This document shows positions 1-6,406 of a stretch of DNA of 11,884 nucleotides, piece by piece. The notes below the pieces were generated by a model. The model was not told the DNA's origin and searched no databases. It saw only the letters and a program-made list of their open reading frames with translations. Positions within the stretch are counted from its first letter, which is position 1; every line of letters begins with the position of its first letter. Position numbers and translations under genes: made by a program. The DNA lies in contig JBGTKH010000253.1 in the NCBI GenBank assembly GCA_041744735.1, positions 1-11,884 of the forward strand. Direction: 5' to 3'. The stretch is from JBGTKH01 sp041744735. Its GTDB lineage: Bacteria; Planctomycetota; Planctomycetia; Pirellulales; Pirellulaceae.

Positions 1-800
1 GCGTGCCGATGCGGCGCGTGTACGAGCCGCGTGCCGGGGTGGCGAGCGCCCGCAACCGCGGCATCGCCGAAGCGCGCACGGCCTGGATCGCCTTCTTCGA
101 CGACGATCAAGTGGCCGATCCTCAGTGGCTGAAAGAACTGCTGGCGATGGCTCGCGAGAAACAGGTGCGCTGCGTAGGCGGCGCGAATCGGCTGCGGCTG
201 CCGGAAGGCGGCCCGTACACCCTGTCGCCCGCGTGCCGGTCGCTGTTGAGCGAATCGGTCGGCCGAGACACCCCGTGTCCATACACGCGCAAGTGGGCGC
301 CCGGGACCGGGAACATGTTGATAAATCGCAACGTCTTCGACGAGATCGGTGTCTTTGACGAAACACTGCGCGAAGCGGGCGAAGACGCCGATCTGTACGG
401 CCGCATGTGGAAAGCAAACATCGTTGCGTGGTACACGCCGGCTGCGATCTCGCACCACGTCGTGCCGGAGTATCGGCTGAAAAGTGAGTATCTGCGTTGG
501 AAATCCATGCGAAACGGCGGGCATGCGGCGCGGCGGCACTTGGAAGACTGGGGGCGAGTGACGTTTTACTTTCTGCTACTGGCGCGGGTTGCACAGGCGC
601 TGCTGGTTCATCTGCCGCGGCTGCTGTGGGCGAGATTCCTCATGGACGACGAACTGGCACAGAACTCGCATTGTCTGCTGTGGCGCACCGAGGGCTACGT
701 GCGATTCACCTTGCACTTGGTCGCGCCGCGGCTGTTCGCACAGCGCCGGTTCTTCGACTGGCTCGAGTTTCGCAGCGAACAGCAAATGTTTGCACCGTGA
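1..800 (+). CDS. Family 2 glycosyltransferase, 5' end missing
   Basis: The reading frame is open from the left edge and stops at TGA 798-800. Its true start lies upstream, so only the last ~265 residues are visible. The fragment carries typical GT-A family 2 signatures. A GVASARNRGI segment precedes FFDDDQ (fragment residues 31-36), whose aspartates are expected to bind the metal and sugar nucleotide. GTGNMLINR comes before GEDADLYGR (residues 126-134), where the ED pair holds the likely catalytic base. The missing part should be the N-terminal nucleotide-binding strand. The C-terminal ~80 residues are rich in Leu, Arg and aromatics and may form a membrane-associated helix, but I see no clear multi-pass transmembrane block. 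It likely adds one sugar to a lipid-linked or growing surface glycan on the cytoplasmic side. Sugar and acceptor cannot be told from sequence. The family is secure, the substrate unknown. Confidence 0.88.
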   Translation, partial: VPMRRVYEPRAGVASARNRGIAEARTAWIAFFDDDQVADPQWLKELLAMAREKQVRCVGGANRLRLPEGGPYTLSPACRSLLSESVGRDTPCPYTRKWAPGTGNMLINRNVFDEIGVFDETLREAGEDADLYGRMWKANIVAWYTPAAISHHVVPEYRLKSEYLRWKSMRNGGHAARRHLEDWGRVTFYFLLLARVAQALLVHLPRLLWARFLMDDELAQNSHCLLWRTEGYVRFTLHLVAPRLFAQRRFFDWLEFRSEQQMFAP

Positions 801-805
801 GCGAC

Positions 806-843
806 GTTGTCTGTGCTTACGATTGTTGTCTGTGCTTACGGTT
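806..843. repeat. Two-copy 19-bp tandem repeat
   Basis: Two adjacent 19-bp units (806-824 and 825-843) share the 16-mer GTTGTCTGTGCTTACG and differ only at position 17 (A or G). The repeat begins six bases after the glycosyltransferase stop codon. A third partial unit (GTTTG) may follow at 844. I see no promoter or coding meaning in it. It looks like a replication-slippage product in non-coding DNA. Confidence 0.75.
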
Positions 844-854
844 GTTTGAAAGTT

Positions 855-892
855 TTGTCACCACGGGGCTCGCCCCCGTGGAACAATGTTTG
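855..892 (+). repeat. REP-like hairpin, copy 1
   Basis: A 21-nt core (861-881) forms a perfect 8-bp stem, CCACGGGG with CCCCGTGG, around a 5-nt loop CTCGC. It is followed by AACAATGTTTG, a tail shared with copy 2 and, in reverse complement, with copies 3 and 4. Confidence 0.75.
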
Positions 893-924
893 GAAACCAG
901 AGGGAGACGTTGTTTCGATCATTC

Positions 925-963
925 TTCGCCACCACTCGGCTCGTCCGAGTGGAGCGATGTTTG
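925..963 (+). repeat. REP-like hairpin, copy 2
   Basis: The core at 932-952 has the same 8-5-8 layout as copy 1: CCACTCGG, loop CTCGT, CCGAGTGG. Two stem positions differ from copy 1, and both partners changed together so pairing is kept. The tail AGCGATGTTTG matches copy 1 at most positions. Confidence 0.75.
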
Positions 964-984
964 AGATGCACAGCGCCGACGACG

Positions 985-1023
985 GAAACACCGCTCCACG
1001 GGGACGAGCCTCGTGGTGGCGAG
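985..1023 (-). repeat. REP-like hairpin, copy 3 (inverted)
   Basis: The core at 996-1016 is CCACGGGG, loop ACGAG, CCTCGTGG, with one G-T wobble position. The loop is nearly the reverse complement of copy 2's loop. The GTGTTT-type tail lies on the left when read in reverse, so this copy faces the opposite way from copies 1 and 2. Confidence 0.7.
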
Positions 1024-1055
1024 GAAGGTGCGAGGCGCGTCGCGCATCTGGTGCA

Positions 1056-1092
1056 TAAACATCGTCCCACGGAGGCAAGCTCCGTGGTGACG
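1056..1092 (-). repeat. REP-like hairpin, copy 4 (inverted)
   Basis: The core at 1067-1087 pairs perfectly: CCACGGAG, loop GCAAG, CTCCGTGG. The left flank AAACATCGTC is the reverse complement of the GACGATGTTT tail, so the copy is inverted relative to copies 1 and 2. The stem differs from the other copies but remains fully paired. Confidence 0.72.
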
Positions 1093-1134
1093 AATCAGAC
1101 ATTACTCGATGCGGTTAACGAACAAGAACAGCCA

Positions 1135-2211
1135 ATGAAAGTCGAACGTCTTCACGCACACGGCTTGACAACTTCACACGTCGAGGCTTGGCATCGAATC
1201 CGGCGAGCCAACGCGGCGCTGGACAGTCCCTTTTTATGTCCGGAGTTCGCTCAGGCAGTCGCGGCCGTGCGCAAAGGGGTCGAAGTGGCCGTGATCGAAG
1301 ACGGCGGCGAGCCGGTCGCATTTTTTCCTTATCAGCGGTCGCAGTGGAATGTGGGCAAAGCGGTGGGCCGAAAGATGTGTGATCTGCAGGCGGTGATTGC
1401 TCGGCCGGACTTCGTCTGGGACGCACATCAACTGATTCGCGGCTGCCGTTTGTCGGCGTGGAACTTCAGCAACTTGTTGGCTTGTCAACAGCCGTTTCAG
1501 TCGTGTTACGTCCGCATCGAGCAGGCGGCTTACATGGATTTGTCGCAAGGTTTTGACGACTATTACACGGCGCGGCGAAAGGCGGGCTCGGAGAAGATGA
1601 AGCAAGCGATGAAACTGGGCCGCAAAGCGGAGCGCGAAATCGGACCGCTACGGTTCGAGGCTCATACAACCGACTCGGCGGTTTTCGATTCGCTGATCGC
1701 TTGGAAGTCCGCGCAGTACCGCCGCACCGGCGCCGCCAACGTGTTCGCGCACCGCTGGACGGTCGAGTTGTTGCGTCGCATCGCGACGCAGACAGGCGAA
1801 GCCTTCGGTGGCATGTTGTCCGCGCTGTACATCGGCGATCAATTGGCGGCAATCGAATTGGCACTGCGATCGAACGCCGTCAGCCATGCGTGGTTTGCGG
1901 TCTACAACCCAGCGCTGGGCCGATACTCGCCGGGAACGCTGCTCACGCTCGAATTGGCCAAGGCGGCTCCGTCGCAAGGCATTCAGCGCATCGACTTGGG
2001 CAAGATCACGCAGATGGAGTACAAATCTAGTTTCATGTCCGGTTCGCATCTAGTCGCCCGAGGCAGCGTGGCTGCTGATCCTCTGGCGCGCTGGGTGCGG
2101 CGCAGTTGGCGACGCACGCGCGAGTGGATTCAGTCGTCCCCGCTGCGCGGACCGGCGCAGCTTGCCGGCCGCTGGACGCGGCCCCTGCGCGGCTGGTTAG
2201 CGTTTCGATAA
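1135..2211 (+). CDS. FemAB/CelD-like GNAT acyltransferase, first paralog
   Basis: This 358-residue protein matches the CelD/BcsL-type acyltransferase family (Acetyltransf_6 / FemAB-like, GNAT fold). Visible hallmarks are WKSAQYRRTG (residues 190-199), a basic segment RKAEREIGPLRF just before it, YSPG (264-267), IDLG (286-289) and YKSSFM (296-301) near the acyl-donor site. The family moves acyl or aminoacyl groups onto sugars or peptides in envelope or exopolysaccharide synthesis; the donor here is unknown. I chose ATG 1135 because the second paralog aligns to it from residue 1. The upstream in-frame extension to 886 is repeat DNA. The ribosome site is weak (AAGAA about 9 bases before). There is no signal peptide, so it should act in the cytoplasm. 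The C-terminus is Arg/Trp-rich (RRSWRRTREW and RPLRGW) and may touch the membrane. Confidence 0.85.
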   Translation: MKVERLHAHGLTTSHVEAWHRIRRANAALDSPFLCPEFAQAVAAVRKGVEVAVIEDGGEPVAFFPYQRSQWNVGKAVGRKMCDLQAVIARPDFVWDAHQLIRGCRLSAWNFSNLLACQQPFQSCYVRIEQAAYMDLSQGFDDYYTARRKAGSEKMKQAMKLGRKAEREIGPLRFEAHTTDSAVFDSLIAWKSAQYRRTGAANVFAHRWTVELLRRIATQTGEAFGGMLSALYIGDQLAAIELALRSNAVSHAWFAVYNPALGRYSPGTLLTLELAKAAPSQGIQRIDLGKITQMEYKSSFMSGSHLVARGSVAADPLARWVRRSWRRTREWIQSSPLRGPAQLAGRWTRPLRGWLAFR

Positions 2212-2231
2212 AACCGCGGCAGCGTGAATCG

Positions 2232-2297
2232 TAACCCGAAGCGTAAGCGAGGGCGCTGGTGCGGACGAGAAGCCGCCCTCGCTTACGCTTCGGGTTA
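2232..2297. repeat. Perfect 24-bp inverted repeat with 18-nt loop
   Basis: Arms 2232-2255 and 2274-2297 are exact reverse complements. The arm contains GAAGCGTAAGCGAGGG, and the loop is 18 nt. It lies between the two FemAB paralogs. The right arm is followed by AATAAATC rather than a T-run, so it is not a textbook intrinsic terminator, though the stem could still stall polymerase or protect RNA ends. It is probably a dispersed palindromic repeat. Confidence 0.85.
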
Positions 2298-2310
2298 ATA
2301 AATCAAGATC

Positions 2311-2314
2311 GAGG
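2311..2314 (+). promoter_or_regulatory. Ribosome binding site GAGG before GTG 2320
   Basis: GAGG lies five bases before GTG 2320. This decides the start, since no ATG with a comparable site lies nearby and the paralog alignment begins at the same residue. Confidence 0.6.
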
Positions 2315-2319
2315 CAACC

Positions 2320-3393
2320 GTGAAGATCACCGTATTACCCGCGAACGAACTGACCAGCGATCACGTGGATGCGTGGTCGCAGATCCAGCAGGCTAACGGG
2401 GAATTGGCCAGCCCGTTCTTCCGCCCCGAGTTCACACAAGCGGTGGCCGCGGTGCGCGACGACGTCGAGGTGGCGGTGCTGGAACAACACGGGGACATCG
2501 TGGGCTTCTTTCCATTCCAACGTTGCGGCTGGAGCACGGGCATTCCCGTGGGCGGCCGGCTGTCGGACTTTCACGGCTTGGTGGCTCGCGACGACATTGC
2601 CTGCGACGTGAACACGCTGCTGCACGGCTGCAAGCTTTCGGCTTGGAACTTCGACCACTTGCTGGCGGCGCAGACGTTCTTCCTGCCTTATCACTGGGAT
2701 GAGTTCACGTCACCGTTTATGGACCTGTCCGAAGGTTTCGACGCCTACCACGCCCAACGCCGCCTCGCTCATTCCGATGTCATCAATCAAACCCTGCGTA
2801 AATCACGAAAGATCGAGCGTGAAGTCGGCCCCTTGCGATTCGTTTCGCACACGGATCAGCCACACGTGTTGGACGCGCTGGTCGAGTGGAAGTCGCAGCA
2901 ATATCACCGCACCGGCGCCACGGACGTATTTGCGTTCGACTGGACGGTGAAGCTGTTGCGCAGACTGGTTCAGCAACGGGAGAAGAGCTTTGCCGGAAAA
3001 CTATCGGCGTTGTACGTCGGTGAGCATTTGGTAGCCGTGCATTTGGGGATTCGTTCGCGCGGCGTATTGAATTATTGGTTTCCGGCGTACGATCCCGCGT
3101 TTGCGCGCTACTCGCCGGGGTTGATTTTGCTGGTCGAATTGGCGCGAGCGGCGCCGTTGCTGGGTGTGCATCACATCGACTTGGGCGCCGGCGGGTCCAC
3201 CTTCAAGACCAGCTTCATGTCCGACGCGCTCCCTGTGGCGCGGGGGTCGGTAACGAGCAACCCCGTGTCGCGGATCGTCCGTCGCGGGTGGTATCGAACG
3301 AAGCGCTGGCTGCGATCGTCGCCGCTGCGATTGCCGGCACAATTGGCCGGGCGCGTCACTCGGCCGCTGCGCGGCTGGTTGGCGTTTCACTAG
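2320..3393 (+). CDS. FemAB/CelD-like GNAT acyltransferase, second paralog
   Basis: This 357-residue protein aligns without gaps to the preceding gene. By hand, 100 of the first 200 residues are identical, and the C-termini are nearly the same (SSPLRxPAQLAGRxTRPLRGWLAF). The same family motifs appear: WKSQQYHRTG, YSPG, DLG and FKTSFM. The last replaces Tyr by Phe compared with YKSSFM in its neighbour. Translation starts at GTG 2320, supported by GAGG at 2311-2314 with a 5-base spacer and by alignment with the paralog. It is most likely a tandem duplication that has diverged, perhaps acting on a different acceptor or acyl donor. No signal peptide is visible. It is followed directly by a tandem repeat array. 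Confidence 0.85.
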   Translation: MKITVLPANELTSDHVDAWSQIQQANGELASPFFRPEFTQAVAAVRDDVEVAVLEQHGDIVGFFPFQRCGWSTGIPVGGRLSDFHGLVARDDIACDVNTLLHGCKLSAWNFDHLLAAQTFFLPYHWDEFTSPFMDLSEGFDAYHAQRRLAHSDVINQTLRKSRKIEREVGPLRFVSHTDQPHVLDALVEWKSQQYHRTGATDVFAFDWTVKLLRRLVQQREKSFAGKLSALYVGEHLVAVHLGIRSRGVLNYWFPAYDPAFARYSPGLILLVELARAAPLLGVHHIDLGAGGSTFKTSFMSDALPVARGSVTSNPVSRIVRRGWYRTKRWLRSSPLRLPAQLAGRVTRPLRGWLAFH

Positions 3394-3395
3394 AT

Positions 3396-3500
3396 GAGTG
3401 ACGAGTGACGAGTGACGAGTGACGAGTGAGGAGTGAGGAGTGAGGAGTGAGGAGTGAGGAGTGAGGAGTGAGGAGTGAGGAGTGAGGAGTGACGAGTGGG
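3396..3500. repeat. Heptanucleotide tandem array, 14 units
   Basis: Fourteen complete 7-bp units run without interruption: four GAGTGAC (3396-3423), nine GAGTGAG (3424-3486) and one GAGTGAC (3487-3493), then a degenerate GAGTGGG. The array starts two bases after the stop of the second FemAB gene. Because 7 is not a multiple of 3, it reads differently in each frame; on the minus strand it gives a Leu-Thr-Pro-His-Ser-Ser-like periodic pseudo-peptide that is not a gene. It resembles the short tandem heptanucleotide repeats described from cyanobacteria and is likely to vary in copy number. Confidence 0.95.
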
Positions 3501-3604
3501 TGGCTGGGGCTGAGTCTTCGAAGCCCCAGCAGTCGCAGTAACAGAAGCAACAACCGAAACAGTAGGAACGCTGGGGCATCGCAGAGCCTCTGCCCCAGCC
3601 ACCC
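3498..3604. repeat. 107-bp element with 13-bp terminal inverted repeats
   Basis: The ends GGGTGGCTGGGGC (3498-3510) and GCCCCAGCCACCC (3592-3604) are perfect inverted repeats. Each end can also pair locally: GCTGGGGCT (3503-3511) with AGCCCCAGC (3522-3530), and GCTGGGGCA (3570-3578) with TGCCCCAGC (3591-3599). The element can therefore fold either as one long stem or as two hairpins. There is no coding capacity. It looks like a MITE or a palindromic repeat and ends only 13 bases before the next start codon. Confidence 0.75.
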
Positions 3605-3617
3605 CGAGTAAACGCCC

Positions 3618-4874
3618 ATGAAGATTTTACTTTGTCACAACTACTATCAGCAGCGCGGCGGCGAGGACCAGTCGTTCGAGGACGAGGCCTGGCTGTTGGA
3701 GTCGCACGGCCACGATGTGCTGCGTTACACCGTGCACAACGACGCGATCGCGCACATAAGCCGCTGGGACGTGGCGCGGCGGAGCGTTTGGAACGGCCAA
3801 ACGTTTCGGCAAATTCGTGACCTGCTCCAGCGCGAGCGGCCGGACATCATGCATTGCACGAACACATTTCCGCTAATCTCGCCGGCCGCACACAGTGCGG
3901 CCCGCGCCGAAAGCGTGCCGGTCGTCCAGTCGCTGCGGAATTACCGGCTGCTTTGTCCTAACGCACTTTTCATGCGCAGCGGACGGGTCTGCGAGGACTG
4001 TCTAGGGAAGATGTTTGCTTGGCCCGGTGTTTTGCACGGCTGTTATCGCGACAGCCGCGCGGCCAGCGCCGTCGTGGCCACGATGCTGGGCGTGCATCGC
4101 GCGAAACGAACATGGACGCGATCGGTCGATCTGTTCTACACGCTCACCGACTTCGCGCGGCAGAAGTTTGTCAAAGGCAAACTGCCAGCGGACCGCATCG
4201 TCGTGAAGCCGAACTTCGTGCACCCCGATCCGGGGCCGGGCGTGGGACGCGGCGGATACGCGGTGTTTGTCGGTCGACTGTCGCCGGAAAAGGGAATCGA
4301 CACGCTACTGTCCGCGTGGTCGCAACCGGATATCGGACTGCCGCTAAAGATCATCGGCGACGGGCCGCTGGCGAAACAAGTGCAAGCCGCGGCTGACGCC
4401 AATCCGGCCATTCAGTGGTTGGGACGCCGGCCGTTGAATGAAGCGCTGTCGATCATCGGCGACGCGACGCTGCTGGTCATGCCCTCGGTTTGGTACGAAA
4501 CGTTCGGACGAACAATCATCGAAGCGTTCGCAAAGGGGACGCCGGTGATCGCGTCGAAGTTGGGTGCGATGGCCGAGTTGGTTGACGACAGGCGGACCGG
4601 TCTGCACTTCGAACCTGGCAACGCCGCTGACTTGGCAAACAAAGTTCGCCTGATGCTGGCCGATCCCATGAAGCTGGCCGACATGCGCCACGCCGCTCGA
4701 CGCGAGTACGAGCGCAAGTACACGGCCGAACCGAACTATCGGATGCTGATGGCGATCTACGTGCAGGCCACGGCGCTGCACGCTCAACGCACACCGCACC
4801 GCGATCGGCACACACTAACCTCTCGTCAGGAAACCTTCGAACTAACGAAACCGTGCGGTCTTCGTAATCCGTGA
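3618..4874 (+). CDS. Family 4 glycosyltransferase
   Basis: This 418-residue protein has the two-domain GT-B layout of retaining family 4 enzymes. The N-terminal acceptor domain starts MKILLCHNYYQQRGGED with the Gly-rich loop. The C-terminal donor domain begins near FVGRLSPEKGI (residues 217-227). The EX7E motif is YETFGRTIIEAF, with glutamates at 294 and 302, followed by GTPVIAS, where the nucleotide-sugar phosphates and ribose are bound. Cysteines at 113, 125, 128 and 142 (LCPN...CEDC...GC) form a cluster that could bind a metal or form part of the acceptor domain; I recall similar clusters in some GT4 subgroups. It starts at ATG 3618 with only a weak upstream site (CGAG). The last ~40 residues past the conserved domain are polar and probably a loose tail. 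It likely adds a sugar to the surface glycan; the sugar is unknown. Confidence 0.9.
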   Translation: MKILLCHNYYQQRGGEDQSFEDEAWLLESHGHDVLRYTVHNDAIAHISRWDVARRSVWNGQTFRQIRDLLQRERPDIMHCTNTFPLISPAAHSAARAESVPVVQSLRNYRLLCPNALFMRSGRVCEDCLGKMFAWPGVLHGCYRDSRAASAVVATMLGVHRAKRTWTRSVDLFYTLTDFARQKFVKGKLPADRIVVKPNFVHPDPGPGVGRGGYAVFVGRLSPEKGIDTLLSAWSQPDIGLPLKIIGDGPLAKQVQAAADANPAIQWLGRRPLNEALSIIGDATLLVMPSVWYETFGRTIIEAFAKGTPVIASKLGAMAELVDDRRTGLHFEPGNAADLANKVRLMLADPMKLADMRHAARREYERKYTAEPNYRMLMAIYVQATALHAQRTPHRDRHTLTSRQETFELTKPCGLRNP

Positions 4875-4876
4875 CC

Positions 4877-4928
4877 GTCCTGAATCCGTGGGGTGCCAAA
4901 TCCGGTCTGCTCCCCACGGATTCAGGAC
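4877..4928. repeat. Perfect 17-bp inverted repeat with 18-nt loop
   Basis: Arms 4877-4893 (starting GTCCTGAATCC) and 4912-4928 are exact reverse complements around an 18-nt loop. The element begins two bases after the stop codon of the GT4 gene. No T-run follows, so a rho-independent terminator is unlikely, although the transcript would fold strongly. The loop length equals that of the inverted repeat at 2232-2297, while the sequence is different. Confidence 0.82.
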
Positions 4929-4975
4929 AACCACGCAATCAGAAACGTTCAGTTATAGGAAAGGACAAACCGAAG

Positions 4976-6325
4976 ATGGCCCTGTTGCAATACCTGCCAC
5001 GTTTTCAGCAAGCATATCGAGAACTCGACGCGCTGGCCGGGCGAGAAACTTGGTCGCGCGCCGAGATTGACGCTTGGCAACTCGAACGGCTGAATGCGGT
5101 ATGGCAGCATGCGACGCGCCACGTGCCGTATTACCGCACATTGGCCGCTCGCTCCGATCTGCCGCGCAAGTTTGCGAGCCTCGGCGAGTTTCAAGCCCTC
5201 GTGCCCGTGTTGCCCAAGACCATCGTGCGTCTTCGGCCACAAGACTTTCTTTCGCGCGATGCGGCGCCCGGAAGTTGGCATCGCACAGGCGGATCGACCG
5301 GAACGCCGATGGGCGTCTACTGGGCCAAGCAATCGCACTTGGAAACGCTGCGGGCCAAGTATCGCATGGAAGCCATGTGGGGCCTCGACATCTTCGACCG
5401 CAAGGTCTTCCTATGGGGACACAGCGGTTCGTTCGCGCCGGGTTTGGCCGGACGTGTCGCCAAACTGCGCCGGCCGGTGGAAGACACGCTGCGCAAGCGT
5501 CTGCGTCTGTCTGCCTATCGCATGGGACAGCGCGACTTGCTGGACTATTTGCGGCAGATCGAAACTTTTCGCCCCGCGTCGATCTACGGTTACAGCTCGG
5601 CCCTGTGTCTGCTGGCCGAAGAGGCCGCGGCGGTCGGCGTTGAGTTTGACTCGCTAAAGCTGGCGATTCTGAGCGGCGAGCCCGCATTTCCGCACATTTT
5701 GAAGTCTGTCGAGCGAGCCTTTGGCGCGTCAGCGGCCATTGAATACGGCGCGGTCGAGTGTGGCTTCATCGCCAACCAGTTTCCGGACGGCACGTTGCGA
5801 GTGCGCGAAGACATGACTTTAGTTGAGACGCTGCCGCGCGACGACGGCATGTTCGACATCGTGGTCACGGTGCTGAACAATCCGTCGTTTCCGCTCGTGC
5901 GTTACGCGATCGAGGATTTGACCGACGTCCCGCTGCACAAGCCCGACGCGGGATTCGCCGTACTGCACAACATCAACGGCCGTCGCAACGATCTGATCGT
6001 CAGCCGCTCGGGGCGCTTCGTGCATTCGCAGGGCATCAAGCACGTCTTCGAACATTGCCCGGCCGTGCGGCGCTTTCAGGCCAGTCAAGATTTGACGGGC
6101 AAACTGTCCGTGCTCGTCGAAACCAAATCGGCGAACGCACAGCTCGACGTGCATGAAGCCGAGCGGCAATTGCGAGTGCTGCTCGAAGGTTATCCCGTTT
6201 CGGTCCAGACGGTGGAACTCATCCCCGGCACATTGGCGGGCAAGCATCGTTGGATCGTTTCCGAACTCGCCGAACGCTGTCTGGCCGGCAAGTGCTCCCA
6301 ATCCGAACCATGTCTCTCGATGTAA
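4976..6325 (+). CDS. PaaK/CapK-like adenylate-forming ligase
   Basis: This 449-residue protein belongs to the phenylacetate-CoA-ligase-like branch of the adenylate-forming (ANL) superfamily (COG1541), which activates a carboxylate as acyl-AMP and usually passes it to CoA or another acceptor. Visible motifs are the P-loop TGGSTGTP (residues 104-111), EYGAVECG (256-263, A5-like), YAIEDLTD (310-317, with the ribose-binding Asp) and GRRNDL (335-340). A C-terminal GTLAGKHRW has Lys423 in the place of the catalytic A10 lysine. I prefer ATG 4976 over an in-frame GTG at 4871, because the extra 35 codons would be read through the inverted repeat at 4877-4928. AGGAAAGGA ends 10 bases before ATG 4976. 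Members of this family occur in capsule and exopolysaccharide clusters, where they may activate acyl groups for glycan decoration. The last residues, SEPCLSM, are encoded by one copy of a direct repeat. Confidence 0.87.
   Translation: MALLQYLPRFQQAYRELDALAGRETWSRAEIDAWQLERLNAVWQHATRHVPYYRTLAARSDLPRKFASLGEFQALVPVLPKTIVRLRPQDFLSRDAAPGSWHRTGGSTGTPMGVYWAKQSHLETLRAKYRMEAMWGLDIFDRKVFLWGHSGSFAPGLAGRVAKLRRPVEDTLRKRLRLSAYRMGQRDLLDYLRQIETFRPASIYGYSSALCLLAEEAAAVGVEFDSLKLAILSGEPAFPHILKSVERAFGASAAIEYGAVECGFIANQFPDGTLRVREDMTLVETLPRDDGMFDIVVTVLNNPSFPLVRYAIEDLTDVPLHKPDAGFAVLHNINGRRNDLIVSRSGRFVHSQGIKHVFEHCPAVRRFQASQDLTGKLSVLVETKSANAQLDVHEAERQLRVLLEGYPVSVQTVELIPGTLAGKHRWIVSELAERCLAGKCSQSEPCLSM
6298..6323 (+). 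repeat. 26-bp direct repeat, copy 1
   Basis: This stretch (starting CCAATCCGAACC and ending CTCGATGT) is identical to 6371-6396, 73 bases downstream. Similarity continues weakly on both sides (AAGG against GAGG on the right). Copy 1 covers the final codons and the first base of the stop codon of the ligase gene, and contains ATG 6310, which opens a frame of only eight codons. Confidence 0.9.
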
Positions 6326-6332
6326 GGAAGAA

Positions 6333-6372
6333 GTAGCGGCACGGCGCAAGCCGTCCGGTGGCGGTTGCCACC
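6333..6372. repeat. GTAGC-type double-hairpin element, incomplete
   Basis: The element starts GTAGC (6333-6337), then has hairpin ACGGC-GCAA-GCCGT (6341-6354) and hairpin GGTGGC-GGTT-GCCACC (6357-6372), both with 4-nt loops. This is the same plan as the elements at 8003-8073 and 10318-10362, but the closing GCTAC is absent and the direct repeat follows instead. Confidence 0.6.
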
Positions 6373-6396
6373 AATCCGAACCATGTCTCTCGATGT
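6371..6396 (+). repeat. 26-bp direct repeat, copy 2
   Basis: This is an exact second copy of 6298-6323, located just before the start of the AsnB-like gene. Its ATG at 6383 is in frame with that gene, so this copy supplies either leader DNA or an alternative N-terminus (MSLDVRCS) upstream of ATG 6407. Confidence 0.9.
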
Positions 6397-6400
6397 GAGG
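6397..6400 (+). promoter_or_regulatory. Ribosome binding site GAGG before ATG 6407
   Basis: GAGG at 6397-6400 lies six bases before ATG 6407, the best spacing in this region. It favours ATG 6407 over ATG 6383 and TTG 6365 as the start of the AsnB-like gene. Confidence 0.55.
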
Positions 6401-6406
6401 TGCTCG

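Larger units (their letters stand above)
801..1134. other. 334-bp gene-free gap filled with repeats
   Basis: This gap between the glycosyltransferase and the first FemAB-like gene holds the 19-bp tandem repeat and four REP-like hairpins. Open frames cross it, including one joined to the downstream gene from 886, but their codons come from repeat sequence and match no protein family I recognise. I do not see a convincing sigma-70 promoter or a terminator with a T-tract. The end of the gap (about 1093-1134), just before the next start codon, is the only sizeable piece without a repeat and may contain the leader of that gene. Confidence 0.6.

Noticed and set aside
886..1134. Long N-terminal extension of the first FemAB-like gene
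   Set aside because: It is read through the REP-like hairpins, and the paralog aligns exactly from ATG 1135.
1160..1185. TTGACA-like promoter box
   Set aside because: It lies inside the coding sequence of the first FemAB gene and has no good -10 box at the right spacing.
3396..3500. CRISPR array
   Set aside because: Units are 7 bp and contiguous, with no spacers and no cas genes.
3001..3619. Minus-strand frames with a repeated Leu-Thr-Pro-His-Ser-Ser pattern
   Set aside because: The periodic residues are the translation of the heptanucleotide array, and the remainder is antisense to the second FemAB gene. No family resemblance and no start context.
4877..4928. Rho-independent terminator after the GT4 gene
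   Set aside because: The stem is strong, but the loop is long (18 nt) and no T-tract follows on the plus strand, so it was listed as a repeat.
4871..4975. GTG start giving the ligase 35 extra residues
   Set aside because: The stretch crosses a perfect inverted repeat and overlaps the GT4 stop. ATG 4976 has a purine-rich site upstream and begins where the family usually begins.
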